A DNA stretch of 12,857 nucleotides from Clostridia bacterium (GCA_017646945.1 JAGCLN010000206.1:1-12857); one strand, 5' to 3'. Shown: positions 1 to 7,444, counted from the first letter of the stretch. A program made the numbers and translations. Notes: generated by a model from the sequence alone, not told the origin.

Positions 1-346
1 AAATTCTTCCTACCACCCCACGTTCTTTGCACTTTTTCAAAAGTGAAATATTAAAAAGTTCATGGTCTAATCTTCCGCCAACGCAAAAATAACCGTCAAT
101 TTCAGTTGCGCCGAGTGAAATCGCCTTATTAATAGCAAGTTCAAGGTCGGAATAATTTTTATCTACGGGATAAGTTTCCGCACCGTCAGGCACAAACCCC
201 AAACTATCGAAATCGCCAAGAATATAGTTTGGCTTAACACCTAAGTTACGGGCGTAAAGATAACCTTTGTCAGCGCAAATTAAAAGGTCGTAATTGTCAA
301 GGTTAACACTTTCAAACGGACCGCCTGCAAAAATCGCTACCTTCAT
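1..346 (-). CDS. thiN: Thiamine pyrophosphokinase (3'-truncated by window edge)
   Basis: This enzyme transfers pyrophosphate from ATP to thiamine, making thiamine diphosphate in the cytoplasm. I translated 115 codons by hand; the C-terminal part lies outside the window. Visible family motifs are the nucleotide-site stretch ICADKG at residues 23-28, GDFDS at 44-48 (metal-binding aspartates), SDLE at 66-69, and GGRLDH at 90-95 followed by ELFN. The usual KDxTD motif reads KNYSD at 63-67, so the first aspartate is Asn and the Thr is Ser. The ATG overlaps the rlmN stop codon (ATGA), which indicates translational coupling; no Shine-Dalgarno sequence is evident. In many Bacillota thiN closes this cluster after stp-prkC-rsgA-rpe, but here it follows rlmN directly. 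The identification is secure from the motifs; catalytic competence is inferred. Confidence 0.93.
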   Translation of the reverse strand, partial: MKVAIFAGGPFESVNLDNYDLLICADKGYLYARNLGVKPNYILGDFDSLGFVPDGAETYPVDKNYSDLELAINKAISLGATEIDGYFCVGGRLDHELFNISLLKKCKERGVVGRI

Positions 347-1389
347 AAGTTACCTTCTTCCTTTATATAAGTTCTTCTAAGTTGACCGCAAGCGCCTTCT
401 ATATCCGCGCCGAAAAGCCTTCTAACCGTTGCGGAAAGTCCACCCTTAGTAAGTTTATCGGCAAAGCGGTATGCAGACTTATCGTCAGTTGCTTTCAAGC
501 CGTTTTCCTTAACTTCGTTAAGCCTAATAATATTAACGTGGCACGGGCGGTGCTTTAAAAGTCTAATAAGTTCGTTTAAGCACTCGTCCGTATCGTTTAC
601 GCCTTTTACGAGCGAGTATTCAAAGATAAATCTTCTACCCGTTTTTTCAAAGTAATTGTCGCAAGCGGATAAAATTTCTTCAACTGAATATGCCTTTGCT
701 ATCGGCATAAGTTTTGCGCGCTCGCTATTTATCGGATTGTGAAGGGAAACGGTTAAGTTAAGCGGTAAACCTTCGTTTGCAAACTTTATCATTTCAGGCA
801 CTAATCCGCAAGTTGATAAACTTATGTTTCTCATACTGAAATTAAGCCCGTTTTTATCGGATAAAAGTTTTAAAAACGCCACTACGTTATCGTAATTATC
901 AAACGGCTCGCCACTTCCCATTAAAACGATGTTGGTTACCGCTCTTTTTTGAAGAGTTCCGCCGTTTATCTTGTTGACTTCGGCAACGGTTGCAAGCATT
1001 TCGCCAGGGGTTAAGTTTCTAACCAAACCGCCTATACCCGACGCGCAAAACTTACACCCCATTCTGCAACCTACTTGCGTAGATAAACATTGAGTATTGC
1101 CGTAAGCGTTTTTCATAAACACGCATTCTATAATGTTGCCGTCACAAAGGGCGAATAGATATTTTTCAGTCCCGTCTTTTGAAACGAGTTTTTTAATGAT
1201 TTTAACCGGCTCGTCTTCATACTCACTAAGAAGTTTTTCTCTAAACGCGGTGGATAAATCGGTCATTTCCGAAATCTTTCTACCACTTTGCAACGAGCGG
1301 AAGATTTGCCCAGCCCTAAAAGGCTTCTCGCCGAGAGAAGAAATGAGTTCTTTTAAGTTTTCTAAGGTCAAATCTTGAAGTATTTTCAT
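343..1389 (-). CDS. rlmN: Dual-specificity rRNA/tRNA adenine-C2 methyltransferase RlmN
   Basis: RlmN is a radical-SAM enzyme that methylates C2 of A2503 in 23S rRNA and of A37 in some tRNAs, acting in the cytoplasm. At 348 residues it is full length. The [4Fe-4S] ligands are Cys108, Cys112 and Cys115 in CRMGCKFC (CX3CX2C). The two mechanistic cysteines are also present: Cys101, seven residues before the cluster (equivalent to E. coli Cys118), and Cys334 in GACGQLR (equivalent to the methyl-carrying Cys355). The SAM-binding GEPFDN follows at about residue 160, and the N-terminal accessory domain has PFRAGQIF. The last two residues point to RlmN rather than Cfr only by context and the housekeeping position, because both families share the motifs. 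The start overlaps the rsmB stop by 4 nt (ATGA) and the stop overlaps the thiN start in the same way. Confidence 0.96.
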   Translation of the reverse strand: MKILQDLTLENLKELISSLGEKPFRAGQIFRSLQSGRKISEMTDLSTAFREKLLSEYEDEPVKIIKKLVSKDGTEKYLFALCDGNIIECVFMKNAYGNTQCLSTQVGCRMGCKFCASGIGGLVRNLTPGEMLATVAEVNKINGGTLQKRAVTNIVLMGSGEPFDNYDNVVAFLKLLSDKNGLNFSMRNISLSTCGLVPEMIKFANEGLPLNLTVSLHNPINSERAKLMPIAKAYSVEEILSACDNYFEKTGRRFIFEYSLVKGVNDTDECLNELIRLLKHRPCHVNIIRLNEVKENGLKATDDKSAYRFADKLTKGGLSATVRRLFGADIEGACGQLRRTYIKEEGNL

Positions 1390-2633
1390 AATTTTTTAAT
1401 CTTGCAAACGTAAAAGCCTGCGCCTTGTGATATTTGCGGTAAAAATTGCAAGCCGTATTCGGTTTTTAAACTATCAAGGCTACAATTTATTTGTTGAACG
1501 GCAAAGCCGTTAGTTTTTGACAAGAAGTTTTTAATTATTAAATCGTTTTCTTCTTTTAACACCGAGCAGGTAGAATAAATAAGTTCCCCACCCTTTTTAA
1601 CGTAATTTGAAACGTTTAAAAGTATTCTAAGTTGCAAAGCGGTAAGTTCGTTAATGCTTTGCTCGTTTCTATTAAGTTTAATATCGGGGTTATCTTTCAT
1701 AACTCCCGAACCCGAGCAAGGCGCATCGCATAAAACGGTATCGAAACGATTTAAGAAATCTTCGCTATAAACGGTCGCGTCCATAACACTTGCCGTTACG
1801 TTAGTTTTATTCATACGCGTTGCATAGGCGTTTATAAGTTCTACCCTATGCTCGTGGATATCGCAAGCGGTAACGCTATCGTACTTTGAAGATAAGCAAA
1901 CCGCCTTTCCACCGGGGGCCGAGCAACAGTCTAAAAGTTCGTTTCCGCCGTTAGCCATTGAACATATCGCGCGCGAACCAACCGACTGAAAGGTATAAAC
2001 GCCATCGTAAAAATCGCCGTTTAAACTAAACTTTTTAACTTCAAAAGTATCGTCAAATGGTGTGTTTATAAACTCAACGCCGTTATCGTTTAAATACTTC
2101 AATCCGTCTACACCCGTGTTAAAGCGGATAAAGGTTCTATCTTTATCATAAGATAAAAAATCTTTAGCCAAATCTAAGCCGTAACAATTTACGAGTTTTT
2201 TAACTATAAACTCGGGGCAAGAATAAGTAATCGAGAATGATTTTATATCATTTCCGCTTGGAAGTTCAAAACCTTCTCTCACAAATCTTCTAAGCACGGC
2301 GTTTAAAAAACCTGAAACACCGCTTTTACCGAGTTTTTTGCAAAGTTCAACCAAAGTGTCGGTTACAAGGTGCGGTGGCGTTTCAAGGTATTTTATCGAG
2401 TAAATGCCGATTTTAAGTAAAATCTTAACGGACGCCTTGGGTGGCTTTTGGCAAAGCACCGAAATTATGTGATTAAGCGTAATATCTTTATCCAACACGC
2501 CGTAGCAAATCTTAGTGATTTTAGCCTTGTTTAACGGCTCTACCTGAGTATTTATTAGCGCTTGTTTAATAAACGAACCTTTTTGATAAACTTTGGATAA
2601 AACGTTATACGAGTCGTAATAAGTTACAAGCAT
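1386..2633 (-). CDS. rsmB: 16S rRNA (cytosine-967-C5)-methyltransferase RsmB
   Basis: RsmB methylates C5 of cytosine 967 in 16S rRNA using SAM. The protein has 415 residues, slightly shorter than the usual 430-450. The N-terminal third (about residues 5-125) is the NusB-like RNA-binding domain. The C-terminal Rossmann methyltransferase follows: SAM motif DCCSAPGGK at 235-243, motif IV DAPCSGSG with Cys306 (release cysteine) and motif VI YSTCS with Cys356 (nucleophile that forms the covalent adduct with cytosine). The pair of conserved cysteines is diagnostic of RNA m5C methyltransferases. The ATG lies 2 nt after the fmt stop with only a weak AGG upstream, and the gene ends in an ATGA overlap with rlmN. 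The order fmt-rsmB-rlmN is standard for Bacillota and supports the assignment over other Nop2/Sun-family members. Confidence 0.95.
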   Translation of the reverse strand: MLVTYYDSYNVLSKVYQKGSFIKQALINTQVEPLNKAKITKICYGVLDKDITLNHIISVLCQKPPKASVKILLKIGIYSIKYLETPPHLVTDTLVELCKKLGKSGVSGFLNAVLRRFVREGFELPSGNDIKSFSITYSCPEFIVKKLVNCYGLDLAKDFLSYDKDRTFIRFNTGVDGLKYLNDNGVEFINTPFDDTFEVKKFSLNGDFYDGVYTFQSVGSRAICSMANGGNELLDCCSAPGGKAVCLSSKYDSVTACDIHEHRVELINAYATRMNKTNVTASVMDATVYSEDFLNRFDTVLCDAPCSGSGVMKDNPDIKLNRNEQSINELTALQLRILLNVSNYVKKGGELIYSTCSVLKEENDLIIKNFLSKTNGFAVQQINCSLDSLKTEYGLQFLPQISQGAGFYVCKIKKL

Positions 2634-2635
2634 AA

Positions 2636-3550
2636 TTAAAACCTATAACCCACGGGGATTTTATGACCGAGCAAGAATTCTTTTGCGCTCATACGCTTTG
2701 AGCCTTCAAGTTGAACTTCTTCAAGCACAATCGCGCCGTTTGCGGTTGCAACTGTAATGCCGTTTTCTACCGACAATACTTCGCCCGCCACCCCGCTCTT
2801 ATCCAAAACGCTCGCTTTGAATATTTTTAAGGTTTTGCCTTCGTATTTAGTAAAGGCAATCGGCCAAGGATTAAAACCGCGAATTAAGTTTTTAATATCG
2901 GTTGCCGATTTATTAAAATCAATAACCCCGTCTTCCTTTTTTATCATTTTAACGTGGGTCGCTTTGCTGTGGTCTTGCTGAACGGGCGTGATTTCACCCC
3001 TTTCGATACCATCTAACGCGCTAACGATAGCGCCTGCCCCTAAAACTGACAAGCGGTCAAATAATTCCCCTGCCGTTTCTTCGGGCATGATTTCAAGTTT
3101 AGACTGCATTAAGATATCGCCTGAGTCAACTTCTAAGCCAGTTTGCATAATGGTAACGCCCGTTTCCTTATCACCGTTGATAATGGAATACTGGATAGGC
3201 GCTGAACCGCGGTATTTGGGAAGTAAAGACGCGTGAACGTTAATAACGCCGTGCTTTGCTATATCCAAAATTTCTTGCGAGAGAATTTGACCGAAAGCGC
3301 AAGTTACCATAATATCCGGATTTAACGCTTTTAAATCATTTACCCCTTCGAGTCTGATTTTTTCGTAGCTTAAAGTACTGAGCCCAAGTTCAAGGGCGCA
3401 GGTCTTTACGGCGCAAGGCGTAATTATCGCCTTTCTTCCTACCGGTCTATCGGGTTGAGTTACAACCGCGAGTATTTGATGTTTTGAGCCGTGAATCGCT
3501 TTGAGTACGGGTACTGCAAAGTCAGGCGTTCCTAAAAATACTATTTTCAT
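2636..3550 (-). CDS. fmt: Methionyl-tRNA formyltransferase
   Basis: Fmt formylates Met-tRNA(fMet) with 10-formyltetrahydrofolate, producing the initiator tRNA. The length, 304 residues, is normal. The N-terminal formyltransferase fold begins MKIVFLGTPDFAVPVL. The catalytic triad is Asn104, His106 and Asp142, with the signature HASLLPKYRGSAPI between them and the VDSGDIL loop after. The C-terminal OB-like tRNA-binding domain (about 205-304) contains RGFNPWPIAFT and ends in KEFLLGHKIPVGYRF. The ATG begins immediately after the def TAA with no gap and no clear ribosome-binding site, so translation is probably coupled to def. Pairing with def is functional: Def removes the formyl group that Fmt adds. 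Confidence 0.97.
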   Translation of the reverse strand: MKIVFLGTPDFAVPVLKAIHGSKHQILAVVTQPDRPVGRKAIITPCAVKTCALELGLSTLSYEKIRLEGVNDLKALNPDIMVTCAFGQILSQEILDIAKHGVINVHASLLPKYRGSAPIQYSIINGDKETGVTIMQTGLEVDSGDILMQSKLEIMPEETAGELFDRLSVLGAGAIVSALDGIERGEITPVQQDHSKATHVKMIKKEDGVIDFNKSATDIKNLIRGFNPWPIAFTKYEGKTLKIFKASVLDKSGVAGEVLSVENGITVATANGAIVLEEVQLEGSKRMSAKEFLLGHKIPVGYRF

Positions 3551-4021
3551 TTAACGATTACTCGATTGTAAATTTTCTGCTTTGTCAACGTATAAAACGC
3601 CGTTTAAGTGGTCGTATTCGTGGCAAATTGCCCTTGCCATAAACCCTTCCGCTTTTAATTTATACCACTCGCCGTTTCTATCTTGGTATTTAACGGTAAC
3701 CTTATAAGGCCTTGTAACGTCACCTTGATAACCGGGAACTGATAAACAACCTTCAACGCCCTTTTGCTCACCGCTTTCAGATATGATTTCAGGATTGATA
3801 AATTCAATAACGCCGTCTCTTACGCTTTCGCCGTCAATCACTAAAAATATACGGCGAAGTACGCCTACTTGAACGGCGGCAAGCCCAGCACCGTCAGCCT
3901 TTACTAACGTATCGTACATATCGTCTAACAACTCGTGAGTTTTTGCGCCGAAATCAGTTACTTCAAACGATTTCTTTCTTAAAACCTCATCGCCTTTTTC
4001 CACAATTTTTCTTATTGCCAT
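3551..4021 (-). CDS. def: Peptide deformylase
   Basis: This Fe2+ (or Zn2+) metalloenzyme removes the N-formyl group from nascent proteins at the ribosome exit. At 156 residues it has the short type 1 length typical of Gram-negative-like and many clostridial deformylases. The three family motifs are present: motif 1 GAGLAAVQ at 44-51, motif 2 EGCLS with metal ligand Cys92, and motif 3 HEYDH with His134 and His138 as metal ligands and Glu135 as the catalytic base. The start is 8 nt downstream of the priA stop; AAGGTG overlapping that stop is a plausible ribosome-binding site. The stop abuts the fmt start codon. Confidence 0.97.
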   Translation of the reverse strand: MAIRKIVEKGDEVLRKKSFEVTDFGAKTHELLDDMYDTLVKADGAGLAAVQVGVLRRIFLVIDGESVRDGVIEFINPEIISESGEQKGVEGCLSVPGYQGDVTRPYKVTVKYQDRNGEWYKLKAEGFMARAICHEYDHLNGVLYVDKAENLQSSNR

Positions 4022-4032
4022 AACACACCTTA
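4022..4032 (-). promoter_or_regulatory. Probable ribosome-binding site for def, overlapping the priA stop
   Basis: On the minus strand TAAGGTG precedes the def ATG. The TAA is the priA stop and AAGGTG is a partial Shine-Dalgarno match about 4-5 nt from the start. It supports the chosen def start and suggests that ribosomes ending on priA can reinitiate. Confidence 0.5.
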
Positions 4033-6225
4033 ACTCGTACTTGACGGATTTACTTCAAGATAACACAAAACCTTTCTTGAAATTAGTCCGTTCGCTATTT
4101 TATAAAACTCGTTTTCAATATCTTCGTAATTATCCCTAATTCTCGCCAAAACTTGAAAACGGTATTTGTTCTTAATTTTTTTAACGGGGCTTTTCATTTT
4201 ATCGAAATAAATAAATGACGAGTGATACTTCGAATAAACTTCCCTTGTCTTTTCAAAAGCCGATTTTAGCGTTGAAATTGCTAAATCTTCATCTTCACTC
4301 TCTACCATTAACCTTAAAACGTGAGAAAACGGCGGAAAGTACGACGCCTTTCTTACCATACATTCACGCTTAAAAAAGTTTTCGTAATCGTAGTTGATAC
4401 TGCTTTGAAGAACGGGGTTTTTAGGCGAATAGGTTTGCAAAACTACCTTTCCGCTATCGTCCGCCCTACCGCTACGACCTGCTACTTGGGTTACGAGCTG
4501 AAAAGTTCTCTCACCCGAACGGTAATCGGAAAAATATAAGCTCATATCAGCATCGAGTATGCCTACAAGGGTAACCGACGGAAAGTCGTGCCCCTTAGCA
4601 ACCATTTGCGTTCCTACTAAAATATCAGCTTTCTTTTCAGAAAACTCTTTTAAGATTTTAAAGTGCCCTTCTTTGTTTTGAGTGGTATCGTTATCCATTC
4701 TAAGTATCTTCGCGCTCGGGAATAACGCTTGACGTTCATCAACAACCTTTTGCGTACCCGTTCCGCTGTAATTTATACTAACCGAGCCACACTCGGGGCA
4801 AGCGGTGAGCATATGATACTGAGCCGAACAAAAATGGCATTTTAAAACTTGCTCCGCTTTGTGATAATGAAGTGGCACGTCACAATTTAAACACTTTGCA
4901 ACGTAACCGCATTCTCTACATATTACTTTTTGCGAAAATCCCCTGCGGTTTAAAAAGATTATCGCTTGATTGCCTTTATCGAGGGTGTTTTTAAGTTCTG
5001 TTTTTAACGCTATCGAGAAAGGACTAATATTGCCGTGCTTAATCTCATCGCGCATATCCGCGATTATAATTTCGGGTAAAGGCCTTCCGTTTACCCTTTC
5101 TTTCATTTCGGCAAGATTGTACTCGCCGGTAGTTGCTTTTAAATAACTTTCAACCTTAGGCGTTGCACTACCTAAAACAAGTTTTGCGTTTGAAAGTTTG
5201 GCTCTATAAAGCGCAATCTCATCGGTAACGTAGCGAGGGCTTGCTTCACTCTCGTAACTTTGGTCGTGCTCTTCATCGATAATGATTATACCCAAATTTT
5301 CAAGCGGTGCGAATATCGCGCTACGCGCGCCTATCGCTATAACCGCTTCGCCACTTCTAAGTCGCCACCACTCGTCAAACTTCTCACCTGCGGAAAGACC
5401 GCTGTGAAGTATAGCGCACTTATCACCAAAACGCGAGCGTAACCTTGAAAAAGTTTGGGGTGTGAGCGATATTTCGGGAACGAGCATTATAGCCGTTTTA
5501 CCTTCACTTATAACGCTTTCGATAAGTTGAAGATAAACTTCCGTTTTACCACTACCCGTAACGCCTTTGATAAGGGTTGGTTTATTAGAATTTTTAACGG
5601 AATTTACCGCGTTTTGTTGCTCGGCGGTAAGTGAAACTCTTTTTCCGCTTGCCGATAAATCTTTATAAGGCGTTCTTATAACCTTTTCTTCCGTTGCTAT
5701 AACATAGCCTTTGTTTTTGAGCGCGGTAACTGACGACGGAGAAAAGGCTTCGTTAACTTCCGCCTGCTTTGTCTTTCCGTTTTCTTGCAAAAAACGGATA
5801 ACTGCAACTTGCTTGTCCGCCCCCTTTTTCAAGGAAGATAGCATATCGCTAACGGAAATACCGTCGCTAAGCGAAAGGTAAGTAGCCGTTTTAGACCTAA
5901 CCTTACCCTTACGCATTTCACTTGGTAAAAACAACCTTAATACGCTCGCCATAGACGAGTGATACTTGTTTTTAATAAACTCGGCAAGGCGTAAGTTTTC
6001 TTCGGTGAGTGCTGGAACTTCGTCAACAACCCTTATGATAGGCTTTAGCTTATCTTCAGGATAATCGGATACGGAAGAAACGTCTATAACAAAACCTTCC
6101 GTTTTAAACTTTCCAAACGGCACGATAACACGGCTACCCTTGGTCGCCCCAGAGTAACCTATCTTGTAATCAAAGATTTTATCAAGTTCGGAAGTGGCTA
6201 TATCCACTATTACCTTTGCTATCAT
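4030..6225 (-). CDS. priA: Primosomal protein N' (replication restart helicase PriA)
   Basis: PriA is a 3'-to-5' superfamily 2 helicase that recognises stalled forks and reloads the replicative helicase. The length is 731 residues. The N-terminal DNA-binding domain begins MIAKVIVDIA and has the characteristic FDY at 18-20. Walker A is GVTGSGKT at 221-228 and the Walker B/DEAH box is DEEH at 317-320; GSATP follows near 352. Eight zinc-binding cysteines are all present: Cys436, 439, 445, 448, 463, 466, 476 and 479. The helicase C-terminal motifs GTQMVAKGHDFP and QVAGRSGRA are intact. The start fits the family N-terminus, but the 5' sequence is unusual: two terminator-like hairpins lie just upstream, the second with its T-run 9 nt from the ATG, and only a weak GGGTG serves as ribosome-binding site. 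How transcription of priA begins is therefore unclear. Confidence 0.97.
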   Translation of the reverse strand: MIAKVIVDIATSELDKIFDYKIGYSGATKGSRVIVPFGKFKTEGFVIDVSSVSDYPEDKLKPIIRVVDEVPALTEENLRLAEFIKNKYHSSMASVLRLFLPSEMRKGKVRSKTATYLSLSDGISVSDMLSSLKKGADKQVAVIRFLQENGKTKQAEVNEAFSPSSVTALKNKGYVIATEEKVIRTPYKDLSASGKRVSLTAEQQNAVNSVKNSNKPTLIKGVTGSGKTEVYLQLIESVISEGKTAIMLVPEISLTPQTFSRLRSRFGDKCAILHSGLSAGEKFDEWWRLRSGEAVIAIGARSAIFAPLENLGIIIIDEEHDQSYESEASPRYVTDEIALYRAKLSNAKLVLGSATPKVESYLKATTGEYNLAEMKERVNGRPLPEIIIADMRDEIKHGNISPFSIALKTELKNTLDKGNQAIIFLNRRGFSQKVICRECGYVAKCLNCDVPLHYHKAEQVLKCHFCSAQYHMLTACPECGSVSINYSGTGTQKVVDERQALFPSAKILRMDNDTTQNKEGHFKILKEFSEKKADILVGTQMVAKGHDFPSVTLVGILDADMSLYFSDYRSGERTFQLVTQVAGRSGRADDSGKVVLQTYSPKNPVLQSSINYDYENFFKRECMVRKASYFPPFSHVLRLMVESEDEDLAISTLKSAFEKTREVYSKYHSSFIYFDKMKSPVKKIKNKYRFQVLARIRDNYEDIENEFYKIANGLISRKVLCYLEVNPSSTS

Positions 6226-6234
6226 ACCGCACCC

Positions 6235-6258
6235 AAAAAACTTTGCCTTTTAGGCAAA
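6235..6258 (-). terminator. Second terminator-like hairpin, directly upstream of priA
   Basis: On the minus strand TTTGCCT and AGGCAAA form a 7-bp perfect stem with an AAA loop, followed by G and six T. This looks like an intrinsic terminator or attenuator. It ends 9 nt before the priA ATG, so it must be read through, or bypassed by a promoter inside the hairpin region, for priA to be expressed. Confidence 0.65.
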
Positions 6259-6287
6259 ATTTTAACAAAAAATAATCGGCAGATCTA
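6259..6287 (-). promoter_or_regulatory. Weak candidate extended -10 promoter for priA
   Basis: Between the two hairpins the minus strand reads TGTTAAAAT, an extended -10 (TGn plus TAAAAT at 6259-6264). The hexamer 17 nt upstream, TAGATC at 6282-6287, matches TTGACA at only 3 of 6 positions. Predicted transcription would begin near 6252, inside the second hairpin, which would remove its 5' arm and disarm it. This is inference from a weak match; read-through from rpoZ is the alternative. Confidence 0.28.
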
Positions 6288-6303
6288 GTTTAGACCGCCG
6301 ATT
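6267..6303 (-). terminator. Intrinsic terminator after rpoZ
   Basis: Minus-strand AATCGGC pairs with GCCGATT (6297-6303 with 6274-6280). The stem extends inward by a G-C pair and GTCTA/TAGAT with one bulged T, giving about 13 bp around a short AAC loop. The stem is followed by ATTTTTTG, a U-tract of six. It begins 9 nt after the rpoZ stop, the expected place for ending the yicC-rpoZ transcript. Confidence 0.85.
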
Positions 6304-6312
6304 AGAGCATTA

Positions 6313-6531
6313 TTAACCGTTAACGGTAGTAATTTTACCGTTATAAATTTCAATCGCTGCTGCAGTAAGTGGCTTTTTATTATCCAAAACCGCGTTGTTG
6401 CCTTGAAGTTTAGCAATATCTATAAGTTGGCGAGCGCGTTTTGCCGCTACTACGCATAAAACGTACTTCGAGCCATTGTACTTTTCACCTAAATTTTCAA
6501 TCAATACGTCAATTGCGGGTTCGTTTATCAT
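6313..6531 (-). CDS. rpoZ: DNA-directed RNA polymerase omega subunit
   Basis: Omega binds the beta' subunit and helps RNA polymerase assembly. The protein has 72 residues, close to the B. subtilis length. The family core is visible: CVVAAKRARQL at about residues 26-36 (conserved AAKRAR) and NKKPLTAAAIEIYNGKI at about 51-67. The start is well fixed by an AAGGAG ribosome-binding site 8 nt upstream, which overlaps the yicC stop. In most Bacillota gmk lies between yicC and rpoZ; here only 12 nt separate them. An intrinsic terminator follows directly. Confidence 0.95.
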   Translation of the reverse strand: MINEPAIDVLIENLGEKYNGSKYVLCVVAAKRARQLIDIAKLQGNNAVLDNKKPLTAAAIEIYNGKITTVNG

Positions 6532-6539
6532 TATGTATT

Positions 6540-6545
6540 CTCCTT
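6540..6545 (-). promoter_or_regulatory. Strong ribosome-binding site of rpoZ
   Basis: AAGGAG on the minus strand, 8 nt before the rpoZ ATG, overlaps the yicC TAA stop. It is the clearest Shine-Dalgarno site in the window and shows that the organism does use them, which makes the lack of one at pcrA and yicC notable. Confidence 0.8.
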
Positions 6546-7422
6546 ATTCTACGTTTTGAATTTGTTCTCTAATTTTTTCAATCTCACATTTTAATTTGAG
6601 AGCGTTGTCAGTAACCGTAATGTCGTTAGCCTTTGAACAAACCGTGTTCGATTCACGGTTGAATTCTTGAACTAAGAAATCGAGCTTCTTACCAACTTCA
6701 CCGTCTTGCTCGCAAATCTTTCTAAATTGCGAAACGTGAGAGTATAACCTTGTGAGTTCTTCATCGATATTAGACTTATCGGCAAACAAGGCAACTTCTT
6801 GCAAAAGCCTTGATTCGTCAACTTCGCTTCCTTCAAGCACAGCCTTAACCCTTTCAAGAATCTTATCGTGATATTCTTTGCTAACTAGTGGCGCGCGTTC
6901 TTTAATAACGCCTACCGTTTCTTCAATAACCGCCACCCTTGAAAGCATATCCGCCTTTAACTTCTCACCTTCAAAAGCGCGCATACTATCTAAGTTCTCG
7001 CACGCCGAAGATAAGGTCGATACTAAAATAGGCGTAATCTCGTCTAAATCAACAACTTCTTGCTGAGCCCTTAACACGTCTTGCGTTTTCATTAAGGATA
7101 ACACGGTAAAGTCGTTTTTAAGTTTGGGGAACTTCTTTTTAAGTTCGCCAGCAACTTTAACGTAAGAAGACGCTAAGTCGTAATCTACTTGCATTGAAGA
7201 CTGACTATCCGCTTGCTTATAGTAGTTAACGAACACGTCTACCTTACCCCTTGACAAATGCTTTTGAATAGTTGAACGCATCACGTCTTGAAGAGCGGTG
7301 AACGACCTTGGGCACTTGTAAGAAAGGTCTAAAAATCTATTGTTTACACTTTTAATTTCTACGGTTAAGGTGATACCGTTGTTATTGTATTCAGCCTTGC
7401 CGTATCCCGTCATACTTCTCAT
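6544..7422 (-). CDS. yicC: YicC/YloC family endoribonuclease
   Basis: Members of this family (E. coli YicC, B. subtilis YloC) are endoribonucleases implicated in RNA turnover. At 292 residues the length is normal. The N-terminus MRSMTGYGKAE is the highly conserved family start. The C-terminal DUF1732 region is also clear: NIDEELTRLYSH, then GKKLDFLVQEFNRESNT and the final KCEIEKIREQIQNVE. The chosen ATG is the conserved one, yet the sequence between the promoter -10 element and this ATG is only nine A/T-rich bases with no ribosome-binding site, so the mRNA is predicted to be leaderless or to have a leader of about 3 nt. The gene lies upstream of rpoZ, matching the Bacillota order except for the missing gmk. 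Confidence 0.95.
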   Translation of the reverse strand: MRSMTGYGKAEYNNNGITLTVEIKSVNNRFLDLSYKCPRSFTALQDVMRSTIQKHLSRGKVDVFVNYYKQADSQSSMQVDYDLASSYVKVAGELKKKFPKLKNDFTVLSLMKTQDVLRAQQEVVDLDEITPILVSTLSSACENLDSMRAFEGEKLKADMLSRVAVIEETVGVIKERAPLVSKEYHDKILERVKAVLEGSEVDESRLLQEVALFADKSNIDEELTRLYSHVSQFRKICEQDGEVGKKLDFLVQEFNRESNTVCSKANDITVTDNALKLKCEIEKIREQIQNVE

Positions 7423-7425
7423 AAT

Positions 7426-7444
7426 AATATGATTATATCATATT
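7426..7444 (-). repeat. Palindrome over the yicC -10 element
   Basis: AATATGAT and ATCATATT form perfect 8-nt inverted repeats around a 3-nt centre. The repeat spans the -10 hexamer and the predicted start region. It could be an operator for a dimeric regulator, or a chance feature of A/T-rich promoter DNA. It has no T-run of its own and is not a terminator. Confidence 0.45.

Noticed and set aside
3870..3895. Def motif 1 reads GAGLAAVQ rather than the common GIGLAAPQ
   Set aside because: The variable positions of GxGLAAxQ tolerate substitution in active deformylases, and all metal and catalytic residues are present.
4321..4539. Plus-strand open frames opposite priA, fmt, rlmN and other genes
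   Set aside because: All lie antisense inside well-supported genes, are short, and lack recognisable motifs or start signals.
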